Part shown: positions 33,526 through 46,380 of the stretch, piece by piece
How the letters are laid out: the number at the start of each line of letters is the position of its first letter
How positions within the stretch are numbered: position 1 is the stretch's first letter
Source: Garcia nutans
Lineage: Eukaryota; Streptophyta; Magnoliopsida; Malpighiales; Euphorbiaceae
Length of the DNA: 64,000 nt
Assembly: GCA_947685225.1 (NCBI GenBank)
Contig: CANTUV010000002.1
Span: 1,240,001-1,304,000 of the forward strand
Direction: 5' to 3'
Position numbers and translations under genes: made by a program
Notes under the pieces: generated by a model
The model's input: the letters and a program-made list of their open reading frames with translations, nothing else
Database searches by the model: none
Told to the model about the DNA's origin: nothing

Positions 33526-34727
33526 TATTCAGGGAGATGAAAGGTAATTGAATATTTTCAATTCCCTTAATTGCAGGTTGTGATCTATTGGCAAGAGTAA
33601 CATTAGATGAAGTGGAAATAAAAGTAGTAAAATGATTTTTATTACCAAAAATATGATCAGAAGTACTAGACTCTAGTATCTAAGGGTCATGAAAAGGACT
33701 CTTAGTTAGACAAACAAATGATTTACCAGATTGTGAACTACCATTTTGCTTTGTAGCCTGATACTGCAGATGCTCATTATAGTCTGCCCCAATTAATATA
33801 ATGCAGTTTGATTGTTGGGTATTTGTATCCAGTAGAGGTAGTGAACCGTCTCCTTGAATATGAACAATAAGAATTGCAGGTCAATTATTACTGGAATGTT
33901 GTTCCGTGGTGGCTTGCCATGCAGGGGCCAACAAGTTTCTTGAGTATGGTCATTTTTGTCACAATAAGTGCATGAGGGAGTTAAAATTGAACCCTTGAGA
34001 ATGTTGAACCCTTGACCCTTTTCCTTTGCCTTTATGTGGTCCTACATATTTAGACTGAACTGCTAAAATAGATGACTTAACTCACCATTTTATGTTGTGT
34101 TTGAAGAAAGCAACATGAGTTGAGCAGAGACATCTTCCAATGAGGGAATAGTAGGAATTGTCAATATTTAATCTTAAACAGAATTTAAGTTGAGTCTTAG
34201 TCTGATCAATGCGAAGACCATAAAAATTTTTTCTCTTTATTGTTCCTGCTTAGTAATCTTCTTAGAAAAAGGCATGAGGGAGTTAAAACTCATCTTTCAG
34301 AGTTTCAACTCATCCCAAATAACTAGCAAATATCCTGAGAGCTTTGCTGTAGGTGGACAAGGTCAAACACAATTTTATGAATGCTTTGGATATCAGTAGT
34401 ATATAGTGTTTTTGCCTTAGTGTAGACTTTATAATATGTCTTATAGGATTGAAATAAAGCAAGCAATTTTGGTTCAAAAGAATGCCATAACAAAATACAT
34501 AATTAAGCATCAATTTTAGTCAAGGATGTCCTATCTGTATCGTCTATGTCAGTGGCTTGTTCTTCTAGATAATCACTAAAGCCTTTACTCATAAACCATA
34601 ATTCAACGGACATAGCCCATGATACATAATTATCGCTACCATGTAATTTAATAGTAGTAACAGTAGAAGTTTCAAAAATAGAGGGTAAAAGTGGTTGGAT
34701 TAAACCTGGAGTTTCTGACATTGTAAA
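33526..34727 (-). pseudogene. Copia 5 gag and protease
   Basis: Gag starts at 34721 (MSETPGLIQPLLPSIFETS) and has IKLHGSDNYVSWAMSVELWF and YLEEQATDIDDTDR, matching copia Gag. It runs in broken frames through LLALFQSYKTYYKVYTKAKT and a zinc-knuckle relic near 33960. Protease near 33690-33660 reads ILESSTSDHI, so the catalytic Asp of DSG is Glu and a stop precedes it. The order and the motif IGADYNEHLQYQATKQ match copia 4 closely. Confidence 0.82.
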
Positions 34728-35214
34728 TTACTTAGTGACCTTCTATTTAAATTGAACCAAGAATGACAACTACTGCAAAAATGGAGCACCAAATAAACGT
34801 TAGCTCCTTGCAGACAATGGCAACCCTTTACTGCGAACAAGGAGCAACAGCCTATCGGTGTCGAAAAATCTAAGTCACACCACCAATGAATTCGGAATGA
34901 GGAGACAAGCCTACTGGAAGATTCTCGTCAGAAAAGGGTCGTCAGAGACTGCTCACTCGCCGGAGCGTGGTCCGTCGGTCAGACACATCTGTCAGCGTGT
35001 CTGATCGACTCCGGTTGCCAAATTCTGGGGACAGGCCGAACTTGTAACTATGCTCCTCCTGAGTGTGTCGGTGAGAGAGAATAATCACCTTTTTGTGGTG
35101 ATATGGACTGGCAGTAGCAGTACCAGTAGAGGAAAGAAAAAGAAGTTTAGGCAGAGAAGAAGAGAACAAATGGGGAGAAGAGCAGTGAAGGAAGGAAGGC
35201 AGAGCAAATACTAA
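34728..35214 (-). other. Leader of copia 5
   Basis: Between primer site and gag start; no coding similarity. Confidence 0.6.
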
Positions 35215-35227
35215 GGCTCTGATACCA
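35215..35227 (-). promoter_or_regulatory. Copia 5 primer binding site
   Basis: The minus strand reads TGGTATCAGAGCC directly after the LTR end CTTTTCTCA. Confidence 0.9.
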
Positions 35228-35406
35228 TGAGAAAAGGGAGAGAGATAAGAGAGACAATTGGTTTTCTTATACTTTTCTTGTATGCATAACTTCTATTTAT
35301 GCACGTATAGCCTAACTACTATCTGCCATTGTATTAAATTGCCAGTGCATTAAATTGTCTTGCCAATAGCCAACAATACACATATAGCCTTCTAGATATC
35401 TCAACA
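35228..35406 (-). mobile_element. 5' LTR of copia 5
   Basis: On minus it starts TGTTGAGATATC and ends TTTTCTCA, 179 bp. It matches the 3' LTR at 25261-25450, though each has small insertions or deletions. Confidence 0.88.
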
Positions 35407-37599
35407 TATACAAATTCTTCCCCTTATATAGGAAGAAGGCTATTTCTGAGATTTGAACTTGTAACCCTTGGTTACGGTGCTCCAAGCCACCATGAATATG
35501 ATGTTCTTCAATGCATCTCCATTTCATTCTGAACTTTTTTTTTAATCATTTGAATGATTTTTGGCCAACCATTATACTATATAGCAACTTTATGGTTTTG
35601 GTGCTGCCCTTTTTCTCAAATTACCCTGGGAATGTTGACTTTAGGGGAGCATCTTTGGTCCATCGGTCTGGTCCATTACTCATAAATCTTGTACATTGAT
35701 ATAAGTTGGTTTTCTTGGGTTAACAGCTGACTTTGTTCGCATAATCAGATATGTTAGAAAGTTGTTGGAAATGGTAATTTTAAGCAGTGAATGGTGTTAA
35801 CACGCTTAAAGCTACCATTGGAGTGGCTTTGGAAATTCTGTAATTGCAGGCAATAGAAGATAAATGTTGCTGCAGGGAGCCTGCTTCGTGCCAAAATTGT
35901 TGCATGCATCATTTTTGAATTTTGAAGTGGGAGACTAATAATTTCTACTTTTGGGGGGACATGTTAAGGTGTGATAGACCTTTTCTGGAAGGCTTTTATG
36001 ATATGGATCCTAATGAAAAGGCTTTATTATAGGAAGATTGTTGTCATGAGGATGATTATTGATGAAGAGGTAGAGAAAGAATTATGCGGGCCACCAAAAC
36101 AATCCTAGAAACTTTTGATTTTGGCCTGAGTTCAACCCATTAAAATATTCATTTCAGCTTCAGACTTAACTAGGCAAACCAAACGTGATCGTAAATTTAG
36201 TCTCAATACTTTTTAATGAATGATCTCAAAATCTTCTAACTTGGAAACTCATTAACAGCTTGAATTTAATTTTTAATATAACTATTTTTATAAAAATGTT
36301 ATTTAAAATAATAATTATATGATGTTTTATAAGAAATAATTATGCAATATATTAAGTAGGAAATAAAATTTGTAATTATGCAATATATTAAGTAGGAAAT
36401 AAAATTTGAAATAATAAAAGCATTGCTACTTCACATTATTTAGATAAGAATTCAGTTACTAAATAAAAACAATATTAAAATTATTTAATTTCTATCTGCA
36501 ATCTAAGCTGATGAACAGGTTAACAATAAAGTTTGGACAAACATTTAAGCTCAATGTTGTTAAGTACGAGCTTGAGACAAATTACAAATGTAAACAAAAG
36601 AAACTTGAGCATATTATGTGGAGAGATGCACAAGGATAGAAATGTTTAAATGAGAAGCTTTTACATGAAGTTCATGTAATAAAGAAGGGTAGGGCTTTCA
36701 CTTGGAAGGAAATGTGGAAGAGGAAAAGCAATTTGAGGTACTTTTTTTCCTAAAGTGTTTCCCTTGGATTTGTTTTTGGCTTGTCAAATGATTTGTTGAA
36801 GAGATATTTCTTTTTGTGTAGAATGCTGTTATGTGTAAGAACAGTCAATTATTGACTTACCAATTAAGAAGTTACTTCAGAATGGTGACTTTTTTAGTTC
36901 TGTTGAAAATGGTTACTTCTTGGGATTCTAAAGGAGTTACTGAAAGGCTGGCGCTGAAATTGTAATTTCATTTCAAAGCAGAAAAATAGTGTAAAGTTCC
37001 CTCAACATGATTTTTGAATGGTGGGGAATAAGAGGAATGGGATTTTTGTTGGCAAGTTCTCTATTCAAACTCATTCTCCGAATAAAATGAGATTCTATTC
37101 AAGCATTCAAGGTTTTGGGGTTGGCTAAATGATAACACAGACTTCTCTTTCTTTTTTATCTGCACAGATGAGTTGTACTCTTAACTATATTTAGTTTTTT
37201 AATCTTCTTTCCATGCAAACAGTGAATAGGAGTATATAGGAGTTAGTGCTTTCCTCTAGGTTCACCGTTTTGCTCTCCTTCTCATTTAAAGAACTCAATG
37301 TACAGGATTTCTCTCTCTAAATAGCTAATAACCATCTGTTGATATGTGTCAAATCCAAATTCTAGTTTGCATTACTTGTATATTTATATATCTGTTCCTT
37401 TTTTTTAATATTTTATTTTTCCTCTAGGTTCACCGTTTTGACCCCTTTTTTACTTTAAATTAAGAACTCTGATCTGTATTTCTTAATTGCTCCCCCTTTT
37501 TTTCCATTTCCCATTTCCTTTGGCTGCCATCAAGTGTTTCCACTCTTTAAATGTCCATCTGAGTGTGATTTGTATGGTTTATAAATGTTGTAATTGCAG
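35407..37599. other. Non-repetitive region, no confirmed exon
   Basis: Apart from a tRNA B-box-like stretch near 35450-35500 there is nothing I recognise. A duplicated 35-bp segment (tgtaattatgcaatatatta) lies near 36335 and 36370, and 'cctctaggttcaccgttttg' occurs near 37253 and 37422. One short cysteine-rich frame (CCCREPASCQNCC) lies near 35870 after a CAG, but I could not tie it to the gene downstream. Confidence 0.4.
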
Positions 37600-39431
37600 A
37601 TCTTGCAACGCACTATCTATCGGATTCCATTTTTGGCACATGAAAAGAATCGCCATGAACAGGATGTATGAATTGCTTCACTAGAATATTAATTCATTGC
37701 AATTCTGTTTTATTTGATCGCTGAGAGATAGACAAAATTATTGTTTTATACAGATCACTGAGAGATGTATCAGAATGATGGGGAAAACATTGCAAGATGT
37801 CATCACAGACTGGATTGGCAAGCTGAGCAATAGAGAAATTGGTGAGTTGATTAATCTTCAATTTAAAGTTAGTGGAGTTGGTTAGGCTGCAAAGTCATGC
37901 ACTTCGGAAACATATACAATTTATTTCTTCGGTCTTGTTATTGGCAAATGATTGGTTCTTTTTTTTTTTTTTGCATGATACAAAGTCCTAGATAAAGTCC
38001 CATGAATGTTCTGTAACGCATTAAGCAAGGGAAATTACTGAAACTCCTTGAGGGTTGGTGGTCTAATATACACATTTGTACCTTCAACATGAACTTGTTT
38101 TTGAAATTGTCCATTGAGATATTAATTTTATTTGATTGAGAAAATTTTATTTCTTGCTGTAGATCGGTCAAGGATGCCACTCAATCATGCTGAGATGATA
38201 ACTGCAGGAACACATCTTTGCAAGTATTGATTTTTCCTTCTCTTTTTGTTATTTTTCGCCATGGGCTGACAATTGTTTTAGCAGTGCAAGATAGGAATTG
38301 CAAAAGATAGAAAATTTAAATTTATCTCAGAGTATAACAAACATTTTAGATTTTTATCTTTGAATTAATCCAACATTAAACAAGAAACAATAAAAAGAGA
38401 TGCACCAAAATCTACCACCAACTGTTATTTGCTTTCTTAGGATTTTCTGATTTATGATAAGAACAAAGTTAAACCAAACTAGCAACTACCAAGTTTAGGT
38501 TTTTAGTCCTGCACATTGGCATATAACTGAATGAACAAAGTAGAGTTATAATCACCTACAATCCAGGATCTGAGGAAGGATAAGAGTAAAGAATAAGAGG
38601 GAATATCTGAGCAAGAATTATTTGAGAGGAAGGTGTTGCTATCACCATTCTAGTTGCCAAAATGGTGATGATTTGGTTAGCACTATCATAAGGTAAAAGG
38701 AAGAGGCAGGCGGATCACGATGTGTCTTGGTTAAGGAACAGAAAATGTTCTGAAAAGAGCTGAGAATATTCGCGGTAAGCAGAGAGATCTTTTGTTAGAG
38801 ATGACAAATCATAGAGAGAGAGGGGCAGATTGCCTAAGAGGATTTAAAAAAAAAAAAAAAAAAAAAGCTAATGTCTACATGTGATAGTGTATATATGGTG
38901 CTATTTTGTAATTTCTGGAATAAATGCAATAAAAAACATATATCTGGATGGATTCAGGAAGGGGTCTGGACATATTGATCCTGCCCCTGCCTCAGGTGAG
39001 AGAGATTAGAAAATCCTTGGGCCAGCTGGGCGCAGATACAGGTCTCTTACACATTCAGTAAAAGTGTTACTCCAGTAAATGCTATTCTATTAAGGTTCTG
39101 GATCAACAAATTTTATCAGCAATTTCTAGAGTGGGTTCCTCTTTTTACTGGTAGTAAATGGTAGGTAAGGTTGACATGACTTACAGCCATCAAGGTTGCT
39201 ATTTTTTGCATTAGCTTCATGAACATCCATTCCAACGGAATTTCTTTTAAATACTATTGCTGGTGTCATACTTCATCATCATCATCATCTTCTTCTTCTT
39301 CTTATTATTATTATTGGTAATTTTTATCTCTATTTTTATGCAGTGATTGTTACGACAAATTGGTCTCCTTTCTCTTGTACTGGTTTCGGATTTCACTGCC
39401 CAGACATGGGTTGGACTTCCTCAGTTTCTGA
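37600..39431 (+). pseudogene. CHFR-like E3 ubiquitin ligase, C-terminal exons only
   Basis: Four exons with GT..AG borders and compatible phases: 37600-37665, 37754-37841, 38163-38223, and 39344 to a TGA at 39429-39431. They read IYRIPFLAHEKNRHEQD, ITERCIRMMGKTLQDVITDW, IDRSRMPLNHAEMITAGTHL, then NDCYDKLVSFLLYWFRISLP. This matches what I recall of the cysteine-rich C-terminal region of plant CHFR-type RING/FHA ubiquitin ligases; human CHFR has a related CYCC..REL..YRQNIP segment. CHFR proteins act in a mitotic checkpoint. The FHA and RING exons are not in the upstream 2 kb. The last plant-conserved segment after LPRH is also missing, the frame running into a TGA. A donor near 39408 could lead to an exon I cannot find. 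So it is a truncated copy, or a gene whose other exons lie elsewhere. Confidence 0.55.
39277..39316. repeat. Compound trinucleotide microsatellite
   Basis: ATC units followed by TTC and then TTA units, in the last intron of the CHFR-like exons. Confidence 0.85.
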
Positions 39432-40940
39432 TTCATTGTGTGTTTTCCAGTTTAATGCCTTTGTACCACAAATAGAATAATCATTTGAAAGAAATATTTT
39501 TCAGAATCTTATTGTTGGTTAAACTGCTCTAACCCTGCCCTTTTTGAATTGGAGTTATATTAATTTAGATTTCTATTAGTTCGTTAGGTGTAAGATAAAA
39601 AAAAATCTAATAGAAAATAGTTCTGTAGGAGTTCTATTATTTTCCGATGAAATATTTTAATATGCTGAAGTTTTTGAAATTTTTTTCAGTTCATTAGAAG
39701 TAAGGTTGAAATATAATGTGAAAGAGTACTGCAGTCACTACATTGGCCTTCAAAGGAGAGTTAAGAGACATATAATAATTATATTGCACAGTGGTCATAA
39801 CAATGACATTGTTCCAAAACTATGTTGTTAAAGACTATTGGATAGTGGTATAATGCTGCGAGAGCTTAATGGTTCAAATTGACTATGGTGGTTCCCGTTC
39901 ACGGAAATCATGAATTTTAACCTTAATCGGAAGAGCTAATTCGGTTAAGGTTTATACCATTGAATAGAGGCTGATTCCGATTCTAGTTTAAATTATCGGC
40001 TCAAACTAATTTTATTATTATTTATTTAAATTCATATTTTTTTAATAAAATTAACCATAATTGATAAAATTTTTCAAGAGATTGAACACTTATTCATAAA
40101 TTTAATAATATTTATTAAGTTAAACCTAATAATATTAATTGTTAAAAAATAATAACAAATTAATAATAATTATTATAAGTCTATTACTAACAAATATAAT
40201 AACAATAGTAATGATAAATTTTTGCAAATATAATTTTTTATTTTAAATATATATGTTTAACTACATATATAATTTTAAATATTTAATATTGCAATTGAAG
40301 TGTAAGAAAAAAAAATAAAAAAAAGTTTATTCTAAAATTTTAATTTTGAACTAAAAATTATATATAATTTTTAATATACATATATTAAAAATTAATATAT
40401 GTATTAATATTATATATTAAAATATATACATATTTTTTAAAATATATATTAATTTTTATTTTTATTTTTTTTTTCACGATTCAGCCCTCCAATTCAAAAA
40501 TTAGAAACATGAACCAGATCTTTATAGACCGGTCTTAATTCCGGTTATGGCCCATTTTTTCTTGTTCCATCACGGTTCACACAGAACCCTGACGATGGTT
40601 AGTTCAAATCCTAGAACCTGCCTCCTCTTTAATAGTTATCAATGCAAAAAAAAAAGTTCCAGCATTAATATTTTCTTCATATTCTGTTGCTGCCTAACAG
40701 TCTTAGAGTTGAAGTAATTTGCCTTCTATTATGTTTCTTGCTTCTTGGAAGAAACTATATTTATTTAACTAGTCAGAGATACCATCTGGATGTGTATAGA
40801 GGATTAGATGCTTTTGCCATTGTAGCTAACAATTAGACTATTGATATTGAAGCATTGTAATAAGTGTCTCTCCTCATTCTAGCATTATGAAACCTCTGTT
40901 CAGTGTTTCATCTGCCTATTTTTCTTTTGTCCATATTTGT
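39432..40940. other. Intergenic, with a possible old transposon
   Basis: No coding similarity. At 39870-39990 and 40480-40610 there are facing segments rich in GGTTC/GAACC and CCGGTT (gttcacgg; gaccggtcttaattccgg; cacggttcacac). An AT-rich core lies between them, which looks like an old non-autonomous DNA element with GC-richer ends. Exact termini and a target duplication were not found. Confidence 0.4.
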
Positions 40941-40965
40941 TCTTTTGAAATTTATGTCCTATTGA

Positions 40966-41240
40966 GGATAAAATAAAAGAATATAAATTGAGACGGTTTG
41001 ACAACGTGAAAAGAAAATCCACTAATGTGTTTGTTAAAAAGATAACATTTTAAAGCTGATATAACTAGAAAGTTTAAGGGTAGGCCTAAACTTATATGAA
41101 AAAGTGGTTTAAAATGATTTTATAATATGATAAATCTCTGTAGATATAACCCATAATTGCTCAAGTAAAAAAAAAGAGAATTCATATAGTCAACCCTAAT
41201 TAATTTAGAAATAATGCTCAATTGAGTTGTGTTGAGTAAT
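40966..41240 (+). mobile_element. LINE 3' tail, RTE type
   Basis: Plus-strand remnant. KEYKLRRFDNVKRKS resembles the 'LRWFGHVKRR' block of plant RTE LINEs, and KGRPKL, KKWFKM and REFI follow in broken frames. It ends in the TTGAGTTGTGTTGAG-type tail expected of the family. It is related to the LINE at 14511-16282. Strongly 5' truncated. Confidence 0.7.
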
Positions 41241-43924
41241 ATTGAAAGGCTTGGTGCCTAGCTGTTGCTTTCCTATTTTTTGTTCTCATTGCTATTGCTG
41301 GAGTACCTGAAAGTACAGTAATGTCAAACTTCCAAATGTCAATCCAATCCTGAATTCTCCTTTTCATTAAATCCCAACCGAATCTCTCCAACTGTTTGAG
41401 AATTCCCACTGCTGGTTCTTCAAACTTTTCTACTTATACATCACCTTTAGTTTCTATCATTTTTTGGACACCGTTTTGGGCTAAAAAATGGTGAACCTGA
41501 GACCTGAATTGGTCCCTCCTTGTCCAGGCATTCAGGCTGGTCAGATTTTTTTTTTTTATCAATTTCTGGATGATGTCAGCTGGTTTCTTTGCCAAATTTG
41601 GCTGGACTATTATTGCCTTAACTGGGTCAGAACTGGTGAACCGGCCCGGCCAAAAATAATTGTAAAATTAAATATATATATATATAGTTGCATATTATTG
41701 AATATCGTAGTTTGTTCATTAAATAATAGCTGAACAAAAGTAAATATTTATCTCTAATTCAATAAATTATAATTAAATATTGGCTTTAGTTTTGCTAATA
41801 TATTTTATTATTCGGTTAAAAGATGATGCAATATTAGTTTTATATAATTTTATTTTGCTAAACAGAAATCTTTATGCAACACTATCCTACTAAATAGAAA
41901 CGGTAAATGTCAAACACTTAAACAACGTAGTGGATGAAAAACATTGGTTTGATGCAATATATACAATAGTATTTTGGCTCATACATTGAACTATTTTGAT
42001 AGTCTCCATCATCAACTTTTTTAATGTAATTATGAGCCTATAATACCATTTTTCCTCCCCTCCTATTTTTCTTTCTTGTCTCTTGTTTTGAGGCCAATCC
42101 CTTCAGAATGCGCATACAAAAGCTTTGGGTCCAATGGTTGCATTAGCTAACTAGCAATGTAATAGTGCTTTGCGACTTCATTAATGGAAAAAACACAAGA
42201 AGATGATGACTTTGCTGTATCACCTCTACTTCTTTCTTTGTTGAGAGAAACAATGAAAGAAAAGAAAGAAAATGTGGAGATGAAAATTAAATATAATGAG
42301 TGGAGTATGTAAATAAAAATTAATTATAATAAAATAAAGGGTATTAATGTCTTTTGGTGGGATATTGTAATAAAAAAATTAAAATTTAAATTTTATAGTA
42401 GGAATGTATTAATAAATTGGGGTATGTTAATATTTTTGTGAGGTGTAATTATTTCCACCCATTTATTAATCACAGTTTTGATTGAAGTTTAATTAAGGCT
42501 TAATTATAAGATTTTTAAAATTTTGTGCTCCTATCTTAAATTAATTGTTATACTTTTCATTTTATGAGAATTAAAAAAATTTATTTTTATTGAAAATTCA
42601 AATTATATTTTTATTTATTTTAGTTTGAGATATATTTATTAAATATTTTAATAATATTAAATATAAATATAATAGAATTTTAATATATTAATTCATATAT
42701 TAAAATGACAAGTGAATATATTAATTAATTTATTAAAATGACAAGTAAAAAAAAGTGTTTTATTTACCATCAGCTCTACTCTTTTGAATTATATCTTCGC
42801 TCTCTCTATCTTCTTGTCCTAATTAGAGATTAACATTTTTGTAAAAATGTTTTGTGGCATTTTGAATTTTTAAAATACCACATTTAACTCTTAAAATTAT
42901 CATACTATTTAATTCTCAACTTTTTGAATTTGGATATACTTAATAAAAAGATCTTAATGAGCATACTGTGAAGTTGCCTTTTAACGTGTTAAATCACTAA
43001 TAGATTCATTTAGAAAGAAATATTATGCAAATAAAAATAAATTTAAAATTAAAAAGAGAGAAAAGTACATGGCTATTAAATTTTACCATTAAGAGATATA
43101 AGTTTTTGACACGTAAATTTGGGTATTTGAGCATTGAAAAAAATAGAAAGTGTAGAGGCAAATATGTATTTGAGCATTAAAGTGTTGAATATGCACAAAA
43201 ATAGAAAGTACAGAGTTAAATATATAATTTCAAAAGTTCCATAAAACTTCTTTTGATAAAGTTCCTCAAATTATGCACTGAGGTTTATTACTTTTGGATT
43301 AATTTTACCAACCGTTTATATTTTTTTTTATTTGCGTCACTAATATTTTTAAATTTCAATTTATTTTTATTTAAATTCCTAACTCCATTTTCTGGTTATG
43401 GATGGTTATGTGGACTCTATGTGGGGTTAGGTATAGTTAGAATTAAAAAAAAAATTACATTATTTTCTCACATCTAAGCCAAATATAAAGATATTTTCTT
43501 GCATTACATTATTTTCTCACCTCACTTCCCTTTTCCTTTATTAGGAGAAAAGCAAATAATGTGGCTCACATTTTAGCTTGGGCATGAAATATTTTGACCC
43601 TCAAAAAAAAGTCAAATATATATAGGGATTTTTTTTTTATAAAAAAAAAAATGGATATGTAATTTCAAATTAAGCCGCATGAAGTCCATCTAATCATCCA
43701 TTAACCAACGGACAAAATCAGTTAATAAGAAAAATTGAAATTAAAAGATTTTATCATAATAAACTAAAATTCGGTAATATTAGTTATACAAATAAAAAAA
43801 GTCACCTTAATTTTCTTATTAGATAAGTTTTCGGCATTGATATTTATATCAAATAACTTCTCACAATATACATCTTCAACTATTGAATTTGTGATTTAAA
43901 TTCTTAAAATGCTAAAATAAAATT
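41241..43924. other. AT-rich intergenic DNA
   Basis: No gene, LTR or TIR structure that I can support. Short open frames (41218-41409, 41488-41733, 43253-43477) have no recognisable motifs. Confidence 0.45.
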
Positions 43925-45950
43925 TACATTTTGTTTGAATGGATGGCAATATAATTTATTGATATATGGTACTGTATGGTATGATATGGTAAGCGATGTT
44001 TATTATATTTAGAAAGATAGTATGGTATAATATGATTAATTATGTCATTTTTGTTTGATTTGAATGTATGGTATGGTTGTAAAAATAATAAAATAACTAA
44101 TATACCATTAATTGAAATTGATATTAATTTTAATTAAAATTTAAATAAAATAATATTAAATTTATTTTTACAGTCAATGATTAATTTTTATTTTTATTTT
44201 TCATAGTCAATAATTAATTTAATTTTTATATTTTTTATAGTAAGTAATTAAGTTTTTTTTTCATTTTTATAGTCAATAATTAATTATAATTAAAGGCTAA
44301 AAATTAAATATTAAAATAAAAAATTTAACAAAAAAAATATAAACCAACAATCATAAACAAGAGTAAAGAGTAGGGGTGTTCTCGGGCTGGGTTGGGCTGG
44401 GTTTACCTCCAGCCCGAGGCCCGGCCCAAACTTTATTCGGGCTGCAAAAATGAGCCCGTAGCCCGACCCTAAACCCGGTCGGGCCGGGCCAACTCGGGCT
44501 AACCGGGCCAGTCGGGCCGGATCAACGGGCTGAACCTTTTTTTAAAACTTTTTTTAGTGTTTTTTGGGCTAATTTTATGAGTGTTTTTTATGCTGCAAAA
44601 TTTTTTAATCTCTATTTTATTTAATTTTTTATAATATTTTTATTACAATTTATTTTTTCTAATATTGTCTTTAAAATGAGAAAAAAATATTTCCAACAAT
44701 ATTTTAACTTTTATATAAAATATATAAATTAATAAAATTAATATACTTCAAATTTCTAAAATCAAATAAAATTATAAAATCTCAAGCATCATTCAATCAT
44801 GCAAATAAAAATAATCTCAAACATCAATCAACATGAAATTAAAATAATCTCATTCATCAATCAACATGCAATTTAAAAAAAAACATGCAATTTAAAAAAA
44901 AACATGCAATGCAATACACAAATTTAATACTAAATTACTAAACCATACAAGTTCCAAATAAAAAAATTAGATCTCAACATAATAAAATAGAATCTCAAAT
45001 TGGTTGGTTGATCTCTACATCCTCATTCTTTGTGCATATTGATTCTTGAGTTAGACTTGTAGAAACTCATGCTGCAAAATCTGTAAAAATAAAAAAATTA
45101 ACAATAATAAATTTTAAACAATAAAGTACTTTTAAAAATTATAAAAATTAATGAAATAAATAACATACCATTAGCAATTTGATAAAGTAAAGTAAATGTA
45201 TCTCGAGTGCTCAAGGTACTACTTACTAGTATGGCAAGACCCCTAGTTTATTCTAAATGTTACTGGGCTGGGATATTCTGGCTCTTTCCCTTCTAAATGG
45301 GTCAATATGCACGATCTAGCACGATATCAAGCATGGATTTTAATTGATTAGTTTGAAGAATTGGAGGAAAATCGAACCCAGGCAATTTATTTTTTGCTTT
45401 TCCATTTGCAGATCATCTAAATTTTTTAATTAGTTCTATAATTTGTAAATTTTCTATAAACTAAGTTGGCATATCAAACAAGTCAGAAAATTATTAATCT
45501 AGTATGCTTAAAGGGTTCTGCAATTCCAAATGCCAAGATCATTATTATTTGTTCAGTGTATCACTGCAATTTTTCTGCAACATGTTCCCATAAACTGGAG
45601 GTGTCTAAATTAAAATTGGTGGTTATGTAGGTCTAAACCATAGCTTAATTTGATCTTTGCTAACACGATAATTGGAAGTAGATGCAGAATGGATATTCCT
45701 CTAAAAATCATGGCGTGAATCTGAAAATTCAGAAAATTGTTAAGAGTGAGGAATCTAAGTCAAATTTCCCCAATCATTCTCTCAATATTTCAAATTTACT
45801 AAGAGCATATTTTAAAAGGCATTCTCTGTCTCAAAAATTTCAAATTGAAACACATCTACTCTTAAACTTACCCTTACCTTGATGTTTGCTGGCTGGGATG
45901 AGCGCTGGGCCACTAGATGCTGGCAGGATGATCACTGGATGTTGCTGCTG

Positions 45951-46268
45951 CTAGGTGCTACTGCTGGGACGAGCGATGGCTGCTGCTGGGAGTATGGGAC
46001 GAGCGCTGCCTGTTGTTGCTGTTGGGCGAGACTGATGTTGCTGGAAGACCTGCTGGTGCTGGGACAAGCTGGGATGAGCTGCTGGTGAAAGAGAAGAGGG
46101 CAGAGGGAGGGCTGGCTCTGGCTGCGCAAAGAAAAAAGGGCAGAGGAGCGTAGGGGTACTACCTGCTGGTCGCGATTGCTGCTGCTGGACGACCTGTTGG
46201 CCGCTACTGCTGCTGGACAACCTGCTGGGCGCTACTGTTGCTGCTTGCTGGGACGAGCTCTGGGCCAC
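45951..46268 (-). other. Ser/Gln/Ala-rich open frame inside the hAT element
   Basis: 105 codons, MAQSSSQQAATVAPSRLSSS and on through QQVVQQQQSRP and LPAAAIARPSSST. The composition comes from repeated ctgctgctggg / gacgagcgctg words, and the opposite strand is open as well, so coding status is doubtful. In minus sense it follows a pyrimidine-rich leader (46290-46390). It could be the first exon of a lost transposase gene or merely a repeat. Confidence 0.3.
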
Positions 46269-46380
46269 TGGCTGCTGCTGGTATGATCGCTGGTGAAAGA
46301 GAAGAGGGCAGAGGGAGGCAACGCTCTCTCTGGCTGCGCAAAGAAAAGAGGGCAGAGGGAGAGGGAGGGTAGGGGTGTGT
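46081..46380. repeat. 208-bp tandem duplication in the hAT element
   Basis: gctggtgaaagagaagaggg starts at 46081 and again at 46289, each followed by gcagagggagg and ggctctggctgcgcaaaga-like sequence. Confidence 0.85.

Larger units (their letters stand above)
25261..35406 (-). mobile_element. Ty1/copia element 5, split by copia 6
   Basis: Minus-strand copia with a 5' LTR (35228-35406) and a 3' LTR (25261-25450) of the same sequence type. Both end TGTTGAGATAT..TTTTCTCA. The primer site is at 35215-35227, and a purine tract (GAGGGGAG) precedes the 3' LTR. Gag, protease, integrase, RT and RNase H are all traceable. Copia 6 is inserted in the integrase C-terminus with an ATGAT duplication. Without it the element is about 5.0 kb, normal for copia. 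The flanks outside the LTRs do not give a clear 5-bp duplication. Confidence 0.9.

Noticed and set aside
35850..35930. Cysteine-rich frame after a CAG as an upstream CHFR exon
   Set aside because: Only about 20 codons before a stop, spacing of cysteines does not fit what I recall of CHFR, and no donor site keeps the phase.
39409..39500. A last CHFR exon joined through the CAG at about 39450
   Set aside because: Joining gives a stop within a few codons and no match to the expected conserved end.
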